From Phenylobacterium sp. (GTDB lineage Bacteria; Pseudomonadota; Alphaproteobacteria; Caulobacterales; Caulobacteraceae), in assembly GCF_013911965.1 (NCBI RefSeq), contig NZ_JACESE010000004.1:62001-126000 (forward strand): a stretch of 64,000 bases of DNA, read 5' to 3'. Each line of letters starts with the position of its first letter. Within the stretch, counting starts at the first letter, position 1. Below the pieces are notes generated by a model, which was not told where the DNA came from, did not search any database, and was given only the letters and a program-made list of their open reading frames with translations. Shown piece by piece: positions 1 to 9,256 of the stretch. Made by a program: the position numbers and the translations under genes.

Positions 1-143
1 GCATCGGCGGGCCGATCCTGGCCGGCCAGCTCTTTTCGCTGATCTCGCCCGGCGCCCCCTTCGCCCTGACCGCGCTGCTCATCCTGCCGGCCATCTGGCT
101 GTGCCTGCAGATCATGGCGAGGGTTCCCGGCCGCAGCGCCTGA
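1..143 (+). CDS. MFS transporter, C-terminal end (gene starts before the window)
   Basis: An open frame enters from the left edge and stops at TGA 141-143. The 46 visible residues contain a hydrophobic helix (about residues 20-37) followed by a short basic tail, which fits the last transmembrane helix and cytoplasmic end of a major facilitator superfamily protein. The opening residues IGGPILAG also resemble an MFS loop entering a helix. No substrate can be inferred. The family call rests on composition and pattern only. Confidence 0.5.
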   Translation, partial: IGGPILAGQLFSLISPGAPFALTALLILPAIWLCLQIMARVPGRSA

Positions 144-157
144 GGCCGGCGGCGGAC

Positions 158-186
158 TTGCCTTTTGCGCCCCGTTCGCGTACACG
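158..186 (+). promoter_or_regulatory. Possible housekeeping promoter for rpmI-rplT
   Basis: TTGCCT at 158-163 and TACACG at 181-186 are separated by 17 bases, close to the alphaproteobacterial sigma-73 pattern. It lies 90 bases before rpmI in the only intergenic space upstream. Sequence match only; weak. Confidence 0.25.
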
Positions 187-275
187 CCCCGCTCTTCGGA
201 GCCGTCTGGCCAAAGGCATGCCAGGGCGGCTCATCAATACGCCAGAGGACGGGGCGTCCGCGCTCCGCAAGGGAA

Positions 276-476
276 ATGCCGAAACTGAAGACGAAGTCGG
301 GCGCCAAGAAGCGCTTCAAGATCACCGCGACCGGCAAGCTGAAGGCCGGCGTGGCGGGCAAGCGTCACCGGCTGATCAGCCACAACGCCAAGTACATCCG
401 CCAGAACCGCGGCACCAAGGTGATGAGCGAGGCCGACGCCAAGATCATCAAGACCTACCTGCCCTACGGCCTGTGA
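276..476 (+). CDS. rpmI: 50S ribosomal protein L35
   Basis: The 66-residue product begins [14 protein letters not shown], the conserved L35 opening, and is strongly basic throughout. The ATG at 276 follows AAGGG at ribosome-binding distance. A longer in-frame extension upstream has no family similarity, so the short form is the real one. It precedes rplT by 17 bases, the usual L35-L20 pair; infC is not beside it here. The protein is a small component of the large ribosomal subunit. Confidence 0.97.
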   Translation: MPKLKTKSGAKKRFKITATGKLKAGVAGKRHRLISHNAKYIRQNRGTKVMSEADAKIIKTYLPYGL

Positions 477-493
477 TCGGGAGCGCATAAGAT

Positions 494-850
494 ATGGCAC
501 GCGTGAAACGCGGCGTGGTCGCCCACGCCAAGCACAAGAAGGTTCTGGAGCAGGCCAAGGGCTTCTATGGCCGCCGCAAGAACACCATCCGGGCCGCCAA
601 GGCCGCGGTCGACAAGGCCGGCCAGTACGCCTATCGCGACCGCAAGGTCCGCAAGCGCAACTTCCGTTCGCTGTGGATCCAGCGGATCAACGCCGCGGCC
701 CGCCTGGAAGGCATGACCTATTCCCGATTTATCTTCGGCCTTGAGAAGGCCGGGATCGAAATGGACCGCAAGGTCCTCGCGGATATCGCGGGCAACGACC
801 CGACCGGTTTCAAGGCCATCGCCGACAAGGTTCGCGCCGCGCTGGCTTGA
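494..850 (+). CDS. rplT: 50S ribosomal protein L20
   Basis: The 118-residue product starts [16 protein letters not shown] and carries the conserved basic core ([26 protein letters not shown]) of bacterial L20, at full family length. L20 binds 23S rRNA early in large-subunit assembly, and in some bacteria it represses its own operon. It is cotranscribed with rpmI, and a strong hairpin terminator follows its stop codon by 43 bases. Confidence 0.98.
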   Translation: MARVKRGVVAHAKHKKVLEQAKGFYGRRKNTIRAAKAAVDKAGQYAYRDRKVRKRNFRSLWIQRINAAARLEGMTYSRFIFGLEKAGIEMDRKVLADIAGNDPTGFKAIADKVRAALA

Positions 851-893
851 CGGGTCGATGGGAGGCTTTACGCCGCCCGCCATCTGACAATGA

Positions 894-925
894 GCCCTCC
901 GGCGGGAGCCGCCGGAGGGCTTTTT
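894..925 (+). terminator. Rho-independent terminator (or attenuator) between rplT and pheS
   Basis: Two perfectly complementary 10-base arms, GCCCTCCGGC (894-903) and GCCGGAGGGC (911-920), enclose a 7-base loop and are followed directly by five T residues (921-925). It ends the rpmI-rplT transcript and lies 50 bases before pheS. I found no phenylalanine-rich leader peptide, so Phe attenuation of the E. coli type is not supported, though conditional readthrough into pheST is possible. Confidence 0.85.
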
Positions 926-974
926 GCTGCCCGCCCTTCCCGCGCACACGACCACGCGATAGAGCACCCAGGCC

Positions 975-2084
975 ATGACAGACCTCGACACGCTGAAGAC
1001 CGAACTGACCGCCCGGGTGGACGCCGCCGGCGACATCGCCGAGCTGGAGGCGATCCGCGTCGCCGCCCTGGGCAAGAGCGGCCAGATCTCCGAGCTGCTG
1101 AAATCGCTGGGCAAGATGAGCCCCGACGAACGCCGCGAGAAGGGCCCGGCCATCAACGGCCTGCGCGACGCCGTCGCCGGACGCATCGCCGAACGCAAGG
1201 CTGCGATGGAGGCGGCCGAACTGGATCGCCGGCTGGCCGCCGAGACGGTCGACCTGTCCCTGCCCCCGCCGCCGCGGCGCAAGGGCAGCGTCCATCCCAC
1301 CATGCAGGTGATGGACGAGATGATCGCGATCTTCGCCGAGTTGGGCTTCTCGGTCGCCGAAGGTCCGGACATCGAGACCGACTTCAACAACTTCACGGCG
1401 CTGAACTTCCCGCCCAAGCACCCGGCGCGGGAGATGCACGACACCTTCTTCATGGCGCCCGACGAGAACGGCGACCGAAAGGTGCTGCGCACCCACACCA
1501 GCCCCGTGCAGGTGCGCGTGATGCGTCAGCTGAACGAGAAGGTCCCGGCCTGGGTCGCCACCGGCCAGGAGCCGCCGATCCGGGTCGTCGTGCCCGGCCG
1601 CACCTATCGCTGCGACAGCGACGCGACCCACACGCCCATGTTCCACCAGATGGAGGGCCTGGTCATCGACAAGGCCATCCACATGGGCCACCTGAAGTGG
1701 ACGCTGGAGACCTTCATCGCCCGCTTCTTCGAGGCCGAGGGCGTGGTCAGCCGCTTCCGCCCCCACCACTTCCCCTTCACCGAGCCCTCGGCGGAGATGG
1801 ACGTGCAGTGCGACCGCTCCGGCGGGGACGTGAAGATCGGCGCCGGCGCGGACTGGCTGGAGGTGGTCGGCTGCGGCATGGTCCACCCCAATGTGCTGCG
1901 CAACTGCGGCCTCGATCCGGACGTGTGGCAGGGCTTCGCCTTCGGCTTCGGCGTCGACCGTCTGGGGATGCTGAAGTACGGCATGCCGGACCTGCGCGAC
2001 ATGTTCGCCAGCGACGTGCGTTGGCTGGGCCACTACGGCTTCTCGCCCTTCGCCATGCCCAATCCCGCCACCGGCCTGAGCTAG
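975..2084 (+). CDS. pheS: Phenylalanine--tRNA ligase alpha subunit
   Basis: The 369-residue product has an N-terminal coiled coil (about residues 1-90) followed by the class II synthetase core. That core includes motif 2 around [19 protein letters not shown] and motif 3 near [14 protein letters not shown]. It is the catalytic subunit that forms phenylalanyl-adenylate and acts with PheT as an alpha2-beta2 enzyme. About 35 residues beyond motif 3 form the normal C-terminal end. pheT follows after 102 bases. Confidence 0.98.
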   Translation: MTDLDTLKTELTARVDAAGDIAELEAIRVAALGKSGQISELLKSLGKMSPDERREKGPAINGLRDAVAGRIAERKAAMEAAELDRRLAAETVDLSLPPPPRRKGSVHPTMQVMDEMIAIFAELGFSVAEGPDIETDFNNFTALNFPPKHPAREMHDTFFMAPDENGDRKVLRTHTSPVQVRVMRQLNEKVPAWVATGQEPPIRVVVPGRTYRCDSDATHTPMFHQMEGLVIDKAIHMGHLKWTLETFIARFFEAEGVVSRFRPHHFPFTEPSAEMDVQCDRSGGDVKIGAGADWLEVVGCGMVHPNVLRNCGLDPDVWQGFAFGFGVDRLGMLKYGMPDLRDMFASDVRWLGHYGFSPFAMPNPATGLS

Positions 2085-2120
2085 AGGCCGTTCGAACAGG
2101 CTCCCCACCGGGAGCGCCCG

Positions 2121-2142
2121 GCGAGGCGGTCAGCCGCCTCGC
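2121..2142 (+). promoter_or_regulatory. Perfect stem-loop in the pheS-pheT spacer
   Basis: Arms GCGAGGCGG (2121-2129) and CCGCCTCGC (2134-2142) are exact reverse complements with a TCAG loop. No T-run follows, so it is not a classical terminator. It could set the pheS/pheT expression ratio or stabilise the 3' end of a processed pheS message; this is inference. Confidence 0.5.
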
Positions 2143-2172
2143 GATCCCCCTCGGACAGGAGGGGCGGATCAG

Positions 2173-2190
2173 ATGAGCGCAAGACGATGA
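2173..2190 (+). other. Five-codon leader ORF (MSARR) overlapping the pheT start
   Basis: The only strong Shine-Dalgarno sequence before pheT, AGGAGGGG at 2157-2164, is 8 bases from the ATG at 2173 but 22 bases from the pheT ATG at 2187. The 2173 frame reads five codons and stops at TGA 2188-2190, overlapping the pheT start as ATGA. Ribosomes would load on the mini-ORF and restart at pheT, giving translational coupling. The arrangement is seen directly; its use is inferred. Confidence 0.45.
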
Positions 2191-4619
2191 AGTTCACGCT
2201 TTCCTGGCTCAAGGAGCACCTCGACACCGAGGCCACCGTCGAACAGGTGGTCGAGGCCATGACCATGGCCGGGCTCGAGGTCGAGCACGTGGAGAACCCC
2301 GCGGCCAAGCTCGCCGCCTTCTCCGTCGCTAAGATCGTCGAGGCCGTGCAGCACCCCAACGCCGACCGGCTGCGTGTCTGCCAGGTGGACACCAAGGACG
2401 GCCGCAAGGAGATCGTCTGCGGCGCCCCGAACGCCCGGCCGGGTCTGACCACCATCTATGCGCCGCTCGGCGCCTATGTGCCCGGCTCCGGCATCACGCT
2501 GGAGGCGCGGCCGGTGCGCGGCGTGGTCTCTAACGGCATGCTCTGCTCGGCTTCCGAGCTCGAGGTGGCCGAGGAGTCCGACGGCATCATGGAACTGCCG
2601 GACGCCCTCCCCGTCGGCGCCTCGGCCGCCGAGGCGCTGGGCCTGGAGGCCGTCATCGACTTCGAGGTCACGCCCAACCGCCCCGACTGGCTGGGCGTGG
2701 CCGGCATCGCCCGCGACCTGGCCGCCGCGGGCCTGGGCAAGCTGAAGGACCCGTCGATCGCGCCGGTGACGGGCGGCTTCCCCTGTCCGGTGCAGATCCG
2801 CCTCGACGCGCCCGAGGCCTGCCCCGTCTTCGCCGGCCGGCTGATCCGCGGGGTGAAGAACGGTCCCTCGCCCGCCTGGCTGCAGCAGCGGCTGGTCTCC
2901 ATCGGCCTGCGCCCGATCAATGCGCTCGTGGATATCACCAACCTGATCTCCTACGACCGTGCGCGGCCGCTGCACGTCTATGACCGGGCCAAGCTCGTCG
3001 GCGACGTGGTGGTCGCGCGCCTGGGCCACGGGCAGGACCAGGGCCGCCCGGCCCACACCGACGAAGCCACGCCCGCCGAGCACCACGACGAGCAGCTCAT
3101 CGCGCTCGACGGCAAAACCTATGACCTGACCTCGGAGATGTGCGTCATCGCCGATGCGAACGGCGAGCGGCCCGTCGGCCTGGGCGGCGTCATGGGCGGG
3201 GAGTCCACCGGCTGCGACGAGGGAACGACCGAGGTCTTCGTCGAGAGCGCCTGGTTCGATCCGATCCGCACGGCCCAGACGGGGCGGACCACCGGCATCA
3301 CCTCGGACGCCCAGTACCGCTTCGCGCGCGGCGTCGACACGGGCTCGGTGGTTCCGGGCCTGGAGCTCGCCACCCGGCTCATCCTGGAGATCTGCGGCGG
3401 CGAAGCCTCGGACATCCTCGTGGCCGGAGAGGCGCCCGCCGCGCCCGGCCCGATCACCTTCGACAGGGCCTATGTGCGCCAGCTCACCGGCCTGTCGCTC
3501 GACGACGCGCGGATCGATCAGATCCTTTCCGACCTCGGCTTCGCCCTCGAAGGCGACCAGGTCACGCCGCCGACCTGGCGCCGCGACGTGGAAGGCCGCG
3601 CCGACCTCGTCGAGGAGGTCGCCCGCATCGAGGGCTTCGGCGCCCTGCCGGCCGAGCCCCTGCCCGAGATCGCCCGCCCCGCCGGCGGCGTGCTGAGCAT
3701 TCGGCAGAACCGCATCCGCACCGCGCGACGCGCCATGGCCGCCCTGGGCTATGCCGAGGCGGTGACCTGGAGCTTCCTGTCGCGGGAGACGGCGCGCCTG
3801 TTCGGCGGCGGCCAGGATGAGCTGGTGGTCGCCAATCCGATCTCCTCGGATCTCGACTGCATGCGCCCCTCGGCGCTGCCCAATCTGATCGAGGGCGCCG
3901 GCCGCAACGCCCGCAAGGGCTTCCCCGACGTGGCCCTGTTCGAGGTTGGGCCGATCTATCGTGGCGACGAGCCGGCCGACCAGTCGACGGTGGTGGCCGC
4001 CATCGTCGCGCCGCACCCCCCGCGGCGCTGGGACGGCAAGGGCGAGGATCCGCTCTTCGCGCTGAAGGCCGATCTCATCTCGCTTCTCGAGGAGCTCGGC
4101 GCGCCAGCCCTGCAGGTGGCGCAGGGTTCGTCCTCCGCCTGGTGGCACCCCGGCCGCTCGGCCCGCCTGCAGCTCGGGCCGAAGAATGTCGTGGCGGAGT
4201 TCGGCGAGCTGCACCCGCGGGTGCTCAAGGCGCTGGACGTGGCCGGCCCCGTCCTGGGCTTCGAACTGACCCTGGAGGCGATCCCCGAGGGCAAGCGCAA
4301 GGCGGTGAAGACCAAACCGCCTCTGGCGCTGTCGACGCTCATGCCGCTCAGCCGCGACTTCGCCTTCGTGGTCGAGGAGGGCGTGGCCGCCGGCGACCTG
4401 GTCCGCGCCATCGCCGGCGCCGACAAGCAGCTGATCGCTCAGGCGCGCGTCTTCGACGTCTATCGCGGGGCCAATCTGGGCGAAGGGATGAAGTCCCTGG
4501 CGGTCGAGATCCTCATCCAGCCGCAGGACCACACGCTGGCCGAGGCCGAGATCGAGCAGCTCTCGGCCAAGGTGGTGGCGGCCGCCGCCAAGGCGACGGG
4601 CGCCAGGCTGCGGACCTGA
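2187..4619 (+). CDS. pheT: Phenylalanine--tRNA ligase beta subunit
   Basis: The 810-residue product has the usual PheT order: an N-terminal tRNA-binding (EMAP-like) domain ([14 protein letters not shown] start, residues 1-150), B3/B4 editing domain, B5 domain, catalytic-like core and C-terminal anticodon-binding FDX domain (about 715-808). It ends within normal family length. Around residues 277-305 there is a His/Asp/Glu-rich stretch ([20 protein letters not shown]) in front of the conserved LIALDGKTY, where I would expect a short loop. Starts such as the 5-codon leader at 2173 are out of frame. Confidence 0.97.
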   Translation: MKFTLSWLKEHLDTEATVEQVVEAMTMAGLEVEHVENPAAKLAAFSVAKIVEAVQHPNADRLRVCQVDTKDGRKEIVCGAPNARPGLTTIYAPLGAYVPGSGITLEARPVRGVVSNGMLCSASELEVAEESDGIMELPDALPVGASAAEALGLEAVIDFEVTPNRPDWLGVAGIARDLAAAGLGKLKDPSIAPVTGGFPCPVQIRLDAPEACPVFAGRLIRGVKNGPSPAWLQQRLVSIGLRPINALVDITNLISYDRARPLHVYDRAKLVGDVVVARLGHGQDQGRPAHTDEATPAEHHDEQLIALDGKTYDLTSEMCVIADANGERPVGLGGVMGGESTGCDEGTTEVFVESAWFDPIRTAQTGRTTGITSDAQYRFARGVDTGSVVPGLELATRLILEICGGEASDILVAGEAPAAPGPITFDRAYVRQLTGLSLDDARIDQILSDLGFALEGDQVTPPTWRRDVEGRADLVEEVARIEGFGALPAEPLPEIARPAGGVLSIRQNRIRTARRAMAALGYAEAVTWSFLSRETARLFGGGQDELVVANPISSDLDCMRPSALPNLIEGAGRNARKGFPDVALFEVGPIYRGDEPADQSTVVAAIVAPHPPRRWDGKGEDPLFALKADLISLLEELGAPALQVAQGSSSAWWHPGRSARLQLGPKNVVAEFGELHPRVLKALDVAGPVLGFELTLEAIPEGKRKAVKTKPPLALSTLMPLSRDFAFVVEEGVAAGDLVRAIAGADKQLIAQARVFDVYRGANLGEGMKSLAVEILIQPQDHTLAEAEIEQLSAKVVAAAAKATGARLRT

Positions 4620-4681
4620 GCCTTGACTTCCGCCGCGGTGGCCGGCGCCGACTGGCGTCCGGTCCATTTCGGAGGAAAGCC

Positions 4682-5128
4682 ATGGAGATCAACGGCGTCG
4701 CCCACGTCTTCGTCACCGCCGGCGACTTCGAGCGCTCGCGGGCATTCTATCGCCGGCTCCTGCCCTTCCTGGGGCTGACGCCCGTGATGGATTCGGAGAA
4801 CGTCTTCTACTGCGTCGGCGGGCGGACGGGCTTCGCCGTGCAGAGGCCTGCGGCCGAGCACGCGGGCGAGCGGTTCGTGCAGAACCGGGTCGGCCTGCAC
4901 CATGTCTGCTTCCGGGCGCGGTCGCGCGAGGACGTCGACGCCCTCCACAGCTTCCTGGAGGGCGAAGACTGTGTGGTCGTTCGTGAGCCGCGGGACGACG
5001 CCTGGGCCCCCGGCTACTACTCCATCCTCTTCGAAGACCCTGACGGCGTGAGGCTGGAGCTGAACCACGTCCCCGGCCGGGGCCTGTTCGACACGCCCGA
5101 GCGCCAGGTCCAGGCGCCGCTGGGCTAG
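4682..5128 (+). CDS. VOC family (glyoxalase-like) protein
   Basis: The 148-residue product is a single vicinal-oxygen-chelate domain made of two beta-alpha-beta-beta-beta halves. The first begins INGVAHVFVTAGDFERSRAFYRR. The second contains GLHHVCFRARS and ends in the typical FEDPDGVRLELNHVPG, whose glutamate is a usual metal ligand. GGAGGAAAGCC precedes the ATG, which excludes the long upstream frame that shadows pheT. The family includes glyoxalases, dioxygenases and resistance proteins, and the substrate here is unknown. It lies 62 bases after pheT and converges with the EipA-like gene. Confidence 0.85.
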   Translation: MEINGVAHVFVTAGDFERSRAFYRRLLPFLGLTPVMDSENVFYCVGGRTGFAVQRPAAEHAGERFVQNRVGLHHVCFRARSREDVDALHSFLEGEDCVVVREPRDDAWAPGYYSILFEDPDGVRLELNHVPGRGLFDTPERQVQAPLG

Positions 5129-5129
5129 G

Positions 5130-5753
5130 TCAGAACGGGAAGATGTTCCGCTGCCGGCTGTAGGCCAGGTAGCCGACATTGGCGCCCAGGCGCAGGCCGA
5201 CCCCGGCCCGGATCGGCGCCAGGATGATGTCGTTGGCCTTCTGGTAGTTCACGCCCAGGCCGCCGACCAGGTAGGCCGAACCCTCGACGCCCGGGAAGCG
5301 CTGGAAGATCGCGTCGGGGTAATGGAGATTGTAGCAGAGGGTGAAGACCCGGCTGGCGTTGCCGCCGAAGTCCCAGCCGACGGAGGGGCCCTGCCAGAAG
5401 ACCTCCTGGGTCGGGCGGTTCTTCATGTAGAGCAGGCCGCGGCCGTAGCGGGCGCCGATGGCGATGGCGGCCGAGCCTTCCTCGCCGGCGATATAGCCCG
5501 TGGGACGGCCGTTCTCGGCGAAGATCCGCTCCACCGCCCCGCCCGCGGCCTCGGCCGTCACGCCCAGGAAATCGGAGACGTCCTGGACGATCTCCTCACG
5601 CGTATAGGTCTCGGCGGGGGTCTGCGCCGGATAGTTCGGGTCGTGTTGCGGAGCGGGCGGCCCCTGGGGCGCCGGCTGGGCCGAAGCGCACCCGGACAGT
5701 CCGCTCGCGCCGGCGACGGCGAGGCCCGAAACGATCAGCTTGCGACGGTCCAT
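5130..5753 (-). CDS. eipA: EipA-like (DUF1134) envelope protein with lipobox
   Basis: The 207-residue product begins MDRRKLIVSG and has a hydrophobic export signal ending in a lipobox (LSGC, Cys at about residue 21), then a Pro/Ala/Gln-rich linker and a domain with the DUF1134 pattern (GYIAGEEGSAAIAIGARYG, QVFWQGPSVGWDFGGNASR-like core, glycine-rich end). DUF1134 includes EipA, a periplasmic protein needed for envelope integrity in Brucella and Caulobacter. EipA is described as a soluble periplasmic protein, so the lipobox here suggests a membrane-anchored version. AAGGAGA precedes the chosen ATG; the longer frame has none. Confidence 0.7.
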   Translation of the reverse strand: MDRRKLIVSGLAVAGASGLSGCASAQPAPQGPPAPQHDPNYPAQTPAETYTREEIVQDVSDFLGVTAEAAGGAVERIFAENGRPTGYIAGEEGSAAIAIGARYGRGLLYMKNRPTQEVFWQGPSVGWDFGGNASRVFTLCYNLHYPDAIFQRFPGVEGSAYLVGGLGVNYQKANDIILAPIRAGVGLRLGANVGYLAYSRQRNIFPF

Positions 5754-5924
5754 GCGAATCTCTCTCCTTGGAGGTGTGATCGTCCCGCCCCCTCGCGGCA
5801 TCAATGCGGCGCCCGCGATTAACGGCCGCTTAAGCATGTTCGACGGGCCGCAGCCCTCGCCGCCAGGTTACAGGCTCACACCCCTCTGGCGCAGCGATCC
5901 GAGGCCATCAGATCGCGCCGGGTT

Positions 5925-7427
5925 CTAGAACTCCTGCCAGTCCTCGGCCGCCGCCGTGGGGCGGGCCTTCAGCGCCGTATTGCCGACGACCTGCATCGCC
6001 GGCCGGGCCCGTTCGGCGGGCCGCGACGGCGGCGCGGCGCGCCGACGGGTGGGCGCGCGGGCCTCGGCGCTGTCGACCGAGAAGCGGCCCATGAGACGGG
6101 TCAGTTCGTCGGCGTCCTGGGCCAGGGCGTGGCTGGCGGCGGTGGATTCCTCGACCATGGCCGCGTTCTGCTGGGTCATCTGATCCATCTGGTTGACCGC
6201 GGTGTTGACCTCCGAGAGACCCGTCGCCTGCTCCTGGGCCGAGGCGGCGATCTCCGAGACGAGGCCGTTGATCTGGCCCACCTGGGCGAGGATGCGCCGC
6301 AGCGCCTCGCCCGTGCGGCCGACAAGCTCCACGCCGGAGCTGACATGGCCGGCCGAGGCGCCGATCAGCGCCTTGATCTCCTTGGCCGCGTCGGCCGAGC
6401 GCTGGGCGAGCGCCCGCACCTCGGAGGCGACGACGGCGAAGCCGCGGCCGGCCTCGCCCGCTCGGGCCGCCTCGACGCCGGCGTTCAGGGCCAGAAGGTT
6501 GGTCTGGAAGGCGATCTCGTCGATCACACCGATGATCTGGCCGATCTCGGCCGAGGACTTCTCGATGGCGCCCATGGCTTCGATCGCCTGGTCGACCACC
6601 TGGCCGGAGGCCTCCGCGTCGGTGCGGGCGGTCCCGACCGTATCGCGCGCCTCCCGGGCGCTCTCGGCGGTCCGCCTGACGGTGGCGGTCAGCTGGTCGA
6701 GGGCTGCGGCCGTCTCCTCGAGGCTCGCCGCCTGCTGCTCGGTGCGGCGGGAAAGGTCGTCGGCCGCCTGGGCGATCTCCGCGGTGGCGCCGCTGATGCT
6801 GCCGGTGGTGCTGACGATCACGCCCATGGCGTCGGCCAGGCTGGAGGCGGCGGCGTTGAAGTCGGTCTGGAGCCGCGCATATTCGGTGGGGAAGTCTCCG
6901 TCGATGCGGCAGCGCAGGTCGCCGCCCGCCAGGGCCGAGAGACCTGATCCGATGCGTTCCATCGCCTGCTGCTGGCGCTCGTGCGCGGCCTGCTGCTCCT
7001 CGTTGCGGCGCTTGCGGTCCAGCTCCACCTCGGTCACGTCGGTGGCGAACTTGACCACCTTGTAGGGCTTGCCCGAAGGATCGAACACTGGGTTGTAGGT
7101 GGCCTGAATCCAGACCTCCTTGCCGCCCTTGCCGAAGCGCAGATACTTGTTCGAGAGGAATTCGCCGCGGTTCAGGGCCCGCCAGAACTCGGCATAGTCC
7201 GGGCTGGCCGCGTAGGCGGGATCGACGAACATCGAGTGCCGGCGCCCGACCACTTCGTCCGCGCGGTAGCCCAGGGCGCCGAGGAAGTTCTCATTGGCCG
7301 TCAGGATTGTGCCGTCGAGTGCGAACTCGATGACGGCCTGCGACCGGTGGAAGGCGGCGATCATCGCCTCCATTTCCGCCACCTGCTGCTCAGTACGCCC
7401 GTCCTGCTTCCGGCCGAACTTGATCAT
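5925..7427 (-). CDS. Soluble PAS-containing methyl-accepting chemotaxis protein
   Basis: The 500-residue product has no transmembrane segment. A PAS domain (about residues 25-135) with the usual PAC ending ([17 protein letters not shown]) is followed by a HAMP-like region (about 150-205) and a methyl-accepting signalling domain. The hairpin tip [26 protein letters not shown] is intact, as it must be to bind CheA and CheW. The last residues, EDWQEF, fit the tethering pentapeptide xWxxF that recruits CheR/CheB in other receptors. It is probably a cytoplasmic energy or redox taxis receptor like the Aer family, but no heme or flavin ligand can be assigned. The start follows GAGAGGGG. Confidence 0.9.
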   Translation of the reverse strand: MIKFGRKQDGRTEQQVAEMEAMIAAFHRSQAVIEFALDGTILTANENFLGALGYRADEVVGRRHSMFVDPAYAASPDYAEFWRALNRGEFLSNKYLRFGKGGKEVWIQATYNPVFDPSGKPYKVVKFATDVTEVELDRKRRNEEQQAAHERQQQAMERIGSGLSALAGGDLRCRIDGDFPTEYARLQTDFNAAASSLADAMGVIVSTTGSISGATAEIAQAADDLSRRTEQQAASLEETAAALDQLTATVRRTAESAREARDTVGTARTDAEASGQVVDQAIEAMGAIEKSSAEIGQIIGVIDEIAFQTNLLALNAGVEAARAGEAGRGFAVVASEVRALAQRSADAAKEIKALIGASAGHVSSGVELVGRTGEALRRILAQVGQINGLVSEIAASAQEQATGLSEVNTAVNQMDQMTQQNAAMVEESTAASHALAQDADELTRLMGRFSVDSAEARAPTRRRAAPPSRPAERARPAMQVVGNTALKARPTAAAEDWQEF

Positions 7428-7681
7428 CGGATCCCCTCTCGCCTGGTGGATGTTGCGACACATTAGATCGCGCCCACCGACATTAAGTATTTGGCAAAGA
7501 AGAAGAGCTGGTTAACGCGGCGTTTTCCACGTTCTACCCGAAGTTGTCTGGCTTTTCTTGCACTTCAAGGTAAGTCTTTTGCCCATCACGACGGTCTAGA
7601 CCTATCCATCTGGCAGAGGAGCACACTGACCAAGGGGTCGTAACATAGTTCGCCGAACAGCGCGCCGCGAGCGAATCGGGC

Positions 7682-9166
7682 CTAGCGCCAGTTCAGATAG
7701 ACCGGATTGCCGATGAGGATCAGGCGGCCCTCGCTGTCGCGCAGGTTGAGCCGCACCCAGCCCCGACGGCCATCGCCGGTGACGGCGAACCGCGTGGGTC
7801 CGTCCGCCGACAGGGGCAGGCGGTAGGGTTCGGCGCCCGAGACGAGCACTTCGATCTGGTCGCCCGGACGACCGGTCGCCTCGGCGGCGAATTCGGCCCG
7901 CAGCCCGGCCGGCAGGGCGAGATCCTCCCCCATCCGCGCGCCGCCTCCGCCCGCCCGAACGGCGAGGTCGAGGGTGCGGCCGCTGTCGCCGGCCACATCG
8001 ACGAAGACGCGTCCGGCGCGGACGGCGGCGAGGATGTCCTGCTGGGAGAGGGCTGGAGCGCGAACCACCGTGGCCGGACGGCCGACCGCCCCCGGCTCGC
8101 CGCGCGGCCGGTCGGCGTCGTGGCTGTCGCTGCCGGCGATGGCCGTGAGGCGGTGGCCCTCGTCCAGCCGCGCCTGCCAGAAGGCGACGCCGTCGAGCGG
8201 GTTCTCGGCCTGTCCCTGGAAGAGGGCCAGCGTGCCGCCGTTGATCACCTCCACCGCGGCGATGCGCGACCAGTCGGTCTCCGCGCGCCAGCCGCAGCCC
8301 ATGCAGGCTTCGCCCGACGGCAGGGCGGGATGGTTCACCGAGACCAGGCCGCCCGCCGCCTCGGCCTGGCCGAGCATGGCGTCGAGATCCGGCGTCTGCT
8401 CGCCGCCCAGGCGGAAGTCGACGAAGGCGACAGGCCCGAAGAGGTTGGCGTGCCCCTGAAAGGTGGTGATCTCTCGCCCGGCGATCACCAGGAGATCGTC
8501 GAAATAGGGCTGCAATTCCCGCAGGCCCTGGGCCTGGGAGACGGTGTTGTGGTCGGTGACCGCCACGAAGTCGAGGTCGGCCTCGGCCGCCGCCTGCAGG
8601 ACGCGGAACAGAGGACAGGCGATCCTCGCGCCGGAGCGGCTTTTGCAGGCGCCGTCGCTGTGCCCCGAATGGACGTGCAGGTCGCCGCGCCACCACCGCT
8701 CGCCGTCCGCGACCGGCGCATCGGCGAATCCGGCGAAGGCTTCCGCCCTATCGAACCAGAGCCGCGCCTCGTAGCGTGCGCGCGTCGTCGGGCGGATGTT
8801 GGGGACGCCGAGAACGAGCCGCCACACCCCCGTCTCGAGCGGTCCGGGCAGATAGGAGGGAGTGGCGTCCGTCGCCGCGACGGTGAAGCTCGCCTTGTTC
8901 CCGCCGCTCCAGCCGCGGAATCCGGCCGGACCGAAAAGGCCGAGGTCGACGGTCGTGCGGGCGTCGCGGCCCGAATAGTCGAAGGCGACGGTGATCCTCT
9001 GCGTCCCCGGCGGCGGCTCGAACGGCAGTTCGCGATAGGTCTCGTGGTCGGCGCCGGTGAGGACGCCCGTCAGGACGAGATCGGGGGCGCGATCGGGGAT
9101 CTGAGCCAGCGCCAGGACCGGCCACAGCAGAAGGGCGATCAACCCCAGGATGGCCCGGCTCGGCAT
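7682..9166 (-). CDS. CehA/McbA family PHP-type metallohydrolase, secreted
   Basis: The 494-residue product begins with a signal peptide (MPSRAILGLIALLLWPVLALAQ). After a beta-sandwich-like N-terminal region (about 25-165) comes a PHP domain with metal-binding motifs: RGDLHVHSGHSDG, AVTDHNTVS, SVNHPALP and GSDSHDADR. These define the CehA/McbA phosphoesterase-like family, named after carbaryl hydrolases. CxxC-type cysteines occur in ACMGCGWR. The true substrate is unknown. It is divergent from the gene at 9257, with a 90-base shared promoter region. A much longer upstream frame (to 10498) is antisense to that gene and not real. Confidence 0.85.
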   Translation of the reverse strand: MPSRAILGLIALLLWPVLALAQIPDRAPDLVLTGVLTGADHETYRELPFEPPPGTQRITVAFDYSGRDARTTVDLGLFGPAGFRGWSGGNKASFTVAATDATPSYLPGPLETGVWRLVLGVPNIRPTTRARYEARLWFDRAEAFAGFADAPVADGERWWRGDLHVHSGHSDGACKSRSGARIACPLFRVLQAAAEADLDFVAVTDHNTVSQAQGLRELQPYFDDLLVIAGREITTFQGHANLFGPVAFVDFRLGGEQTPDLDAMLGQAEAAGGLVSVNHPALPSGEACMGCGWRAETDWSRIAAVEVINGGTLALFQGQAENPLDGVAFWQARLDEGHRLTAIAGSDSHDADRPRGEPGAVGRPATVVRAPALSQQDILAAVRAGRVFVDVAGDSGRTLDLAVRAGGGGARMGEDLALPAGLRAEFAAEATGRPGDQIEVLVSGAEPYRLPLSADGPTRFAVTGDGRRGWVRLNLRDSEGRLILIGNPVYLNWR

Positions 9167-9256
9167 CGGCGCTCCCCGCGGTCGCACAACCTCGCGGCGA
9201 TAAACTTCGACTTCATCGGAGGCTGTCAAGTTCACCCTTCCAACTGGAGGTTCGCC

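Noticed and set aside
894-975. Phenylalanine attenuator leader peptide before pheS
   Set aside because: No short frame with several Phe codons precedes the hairpin; it works better as a plain terminator after rplT.
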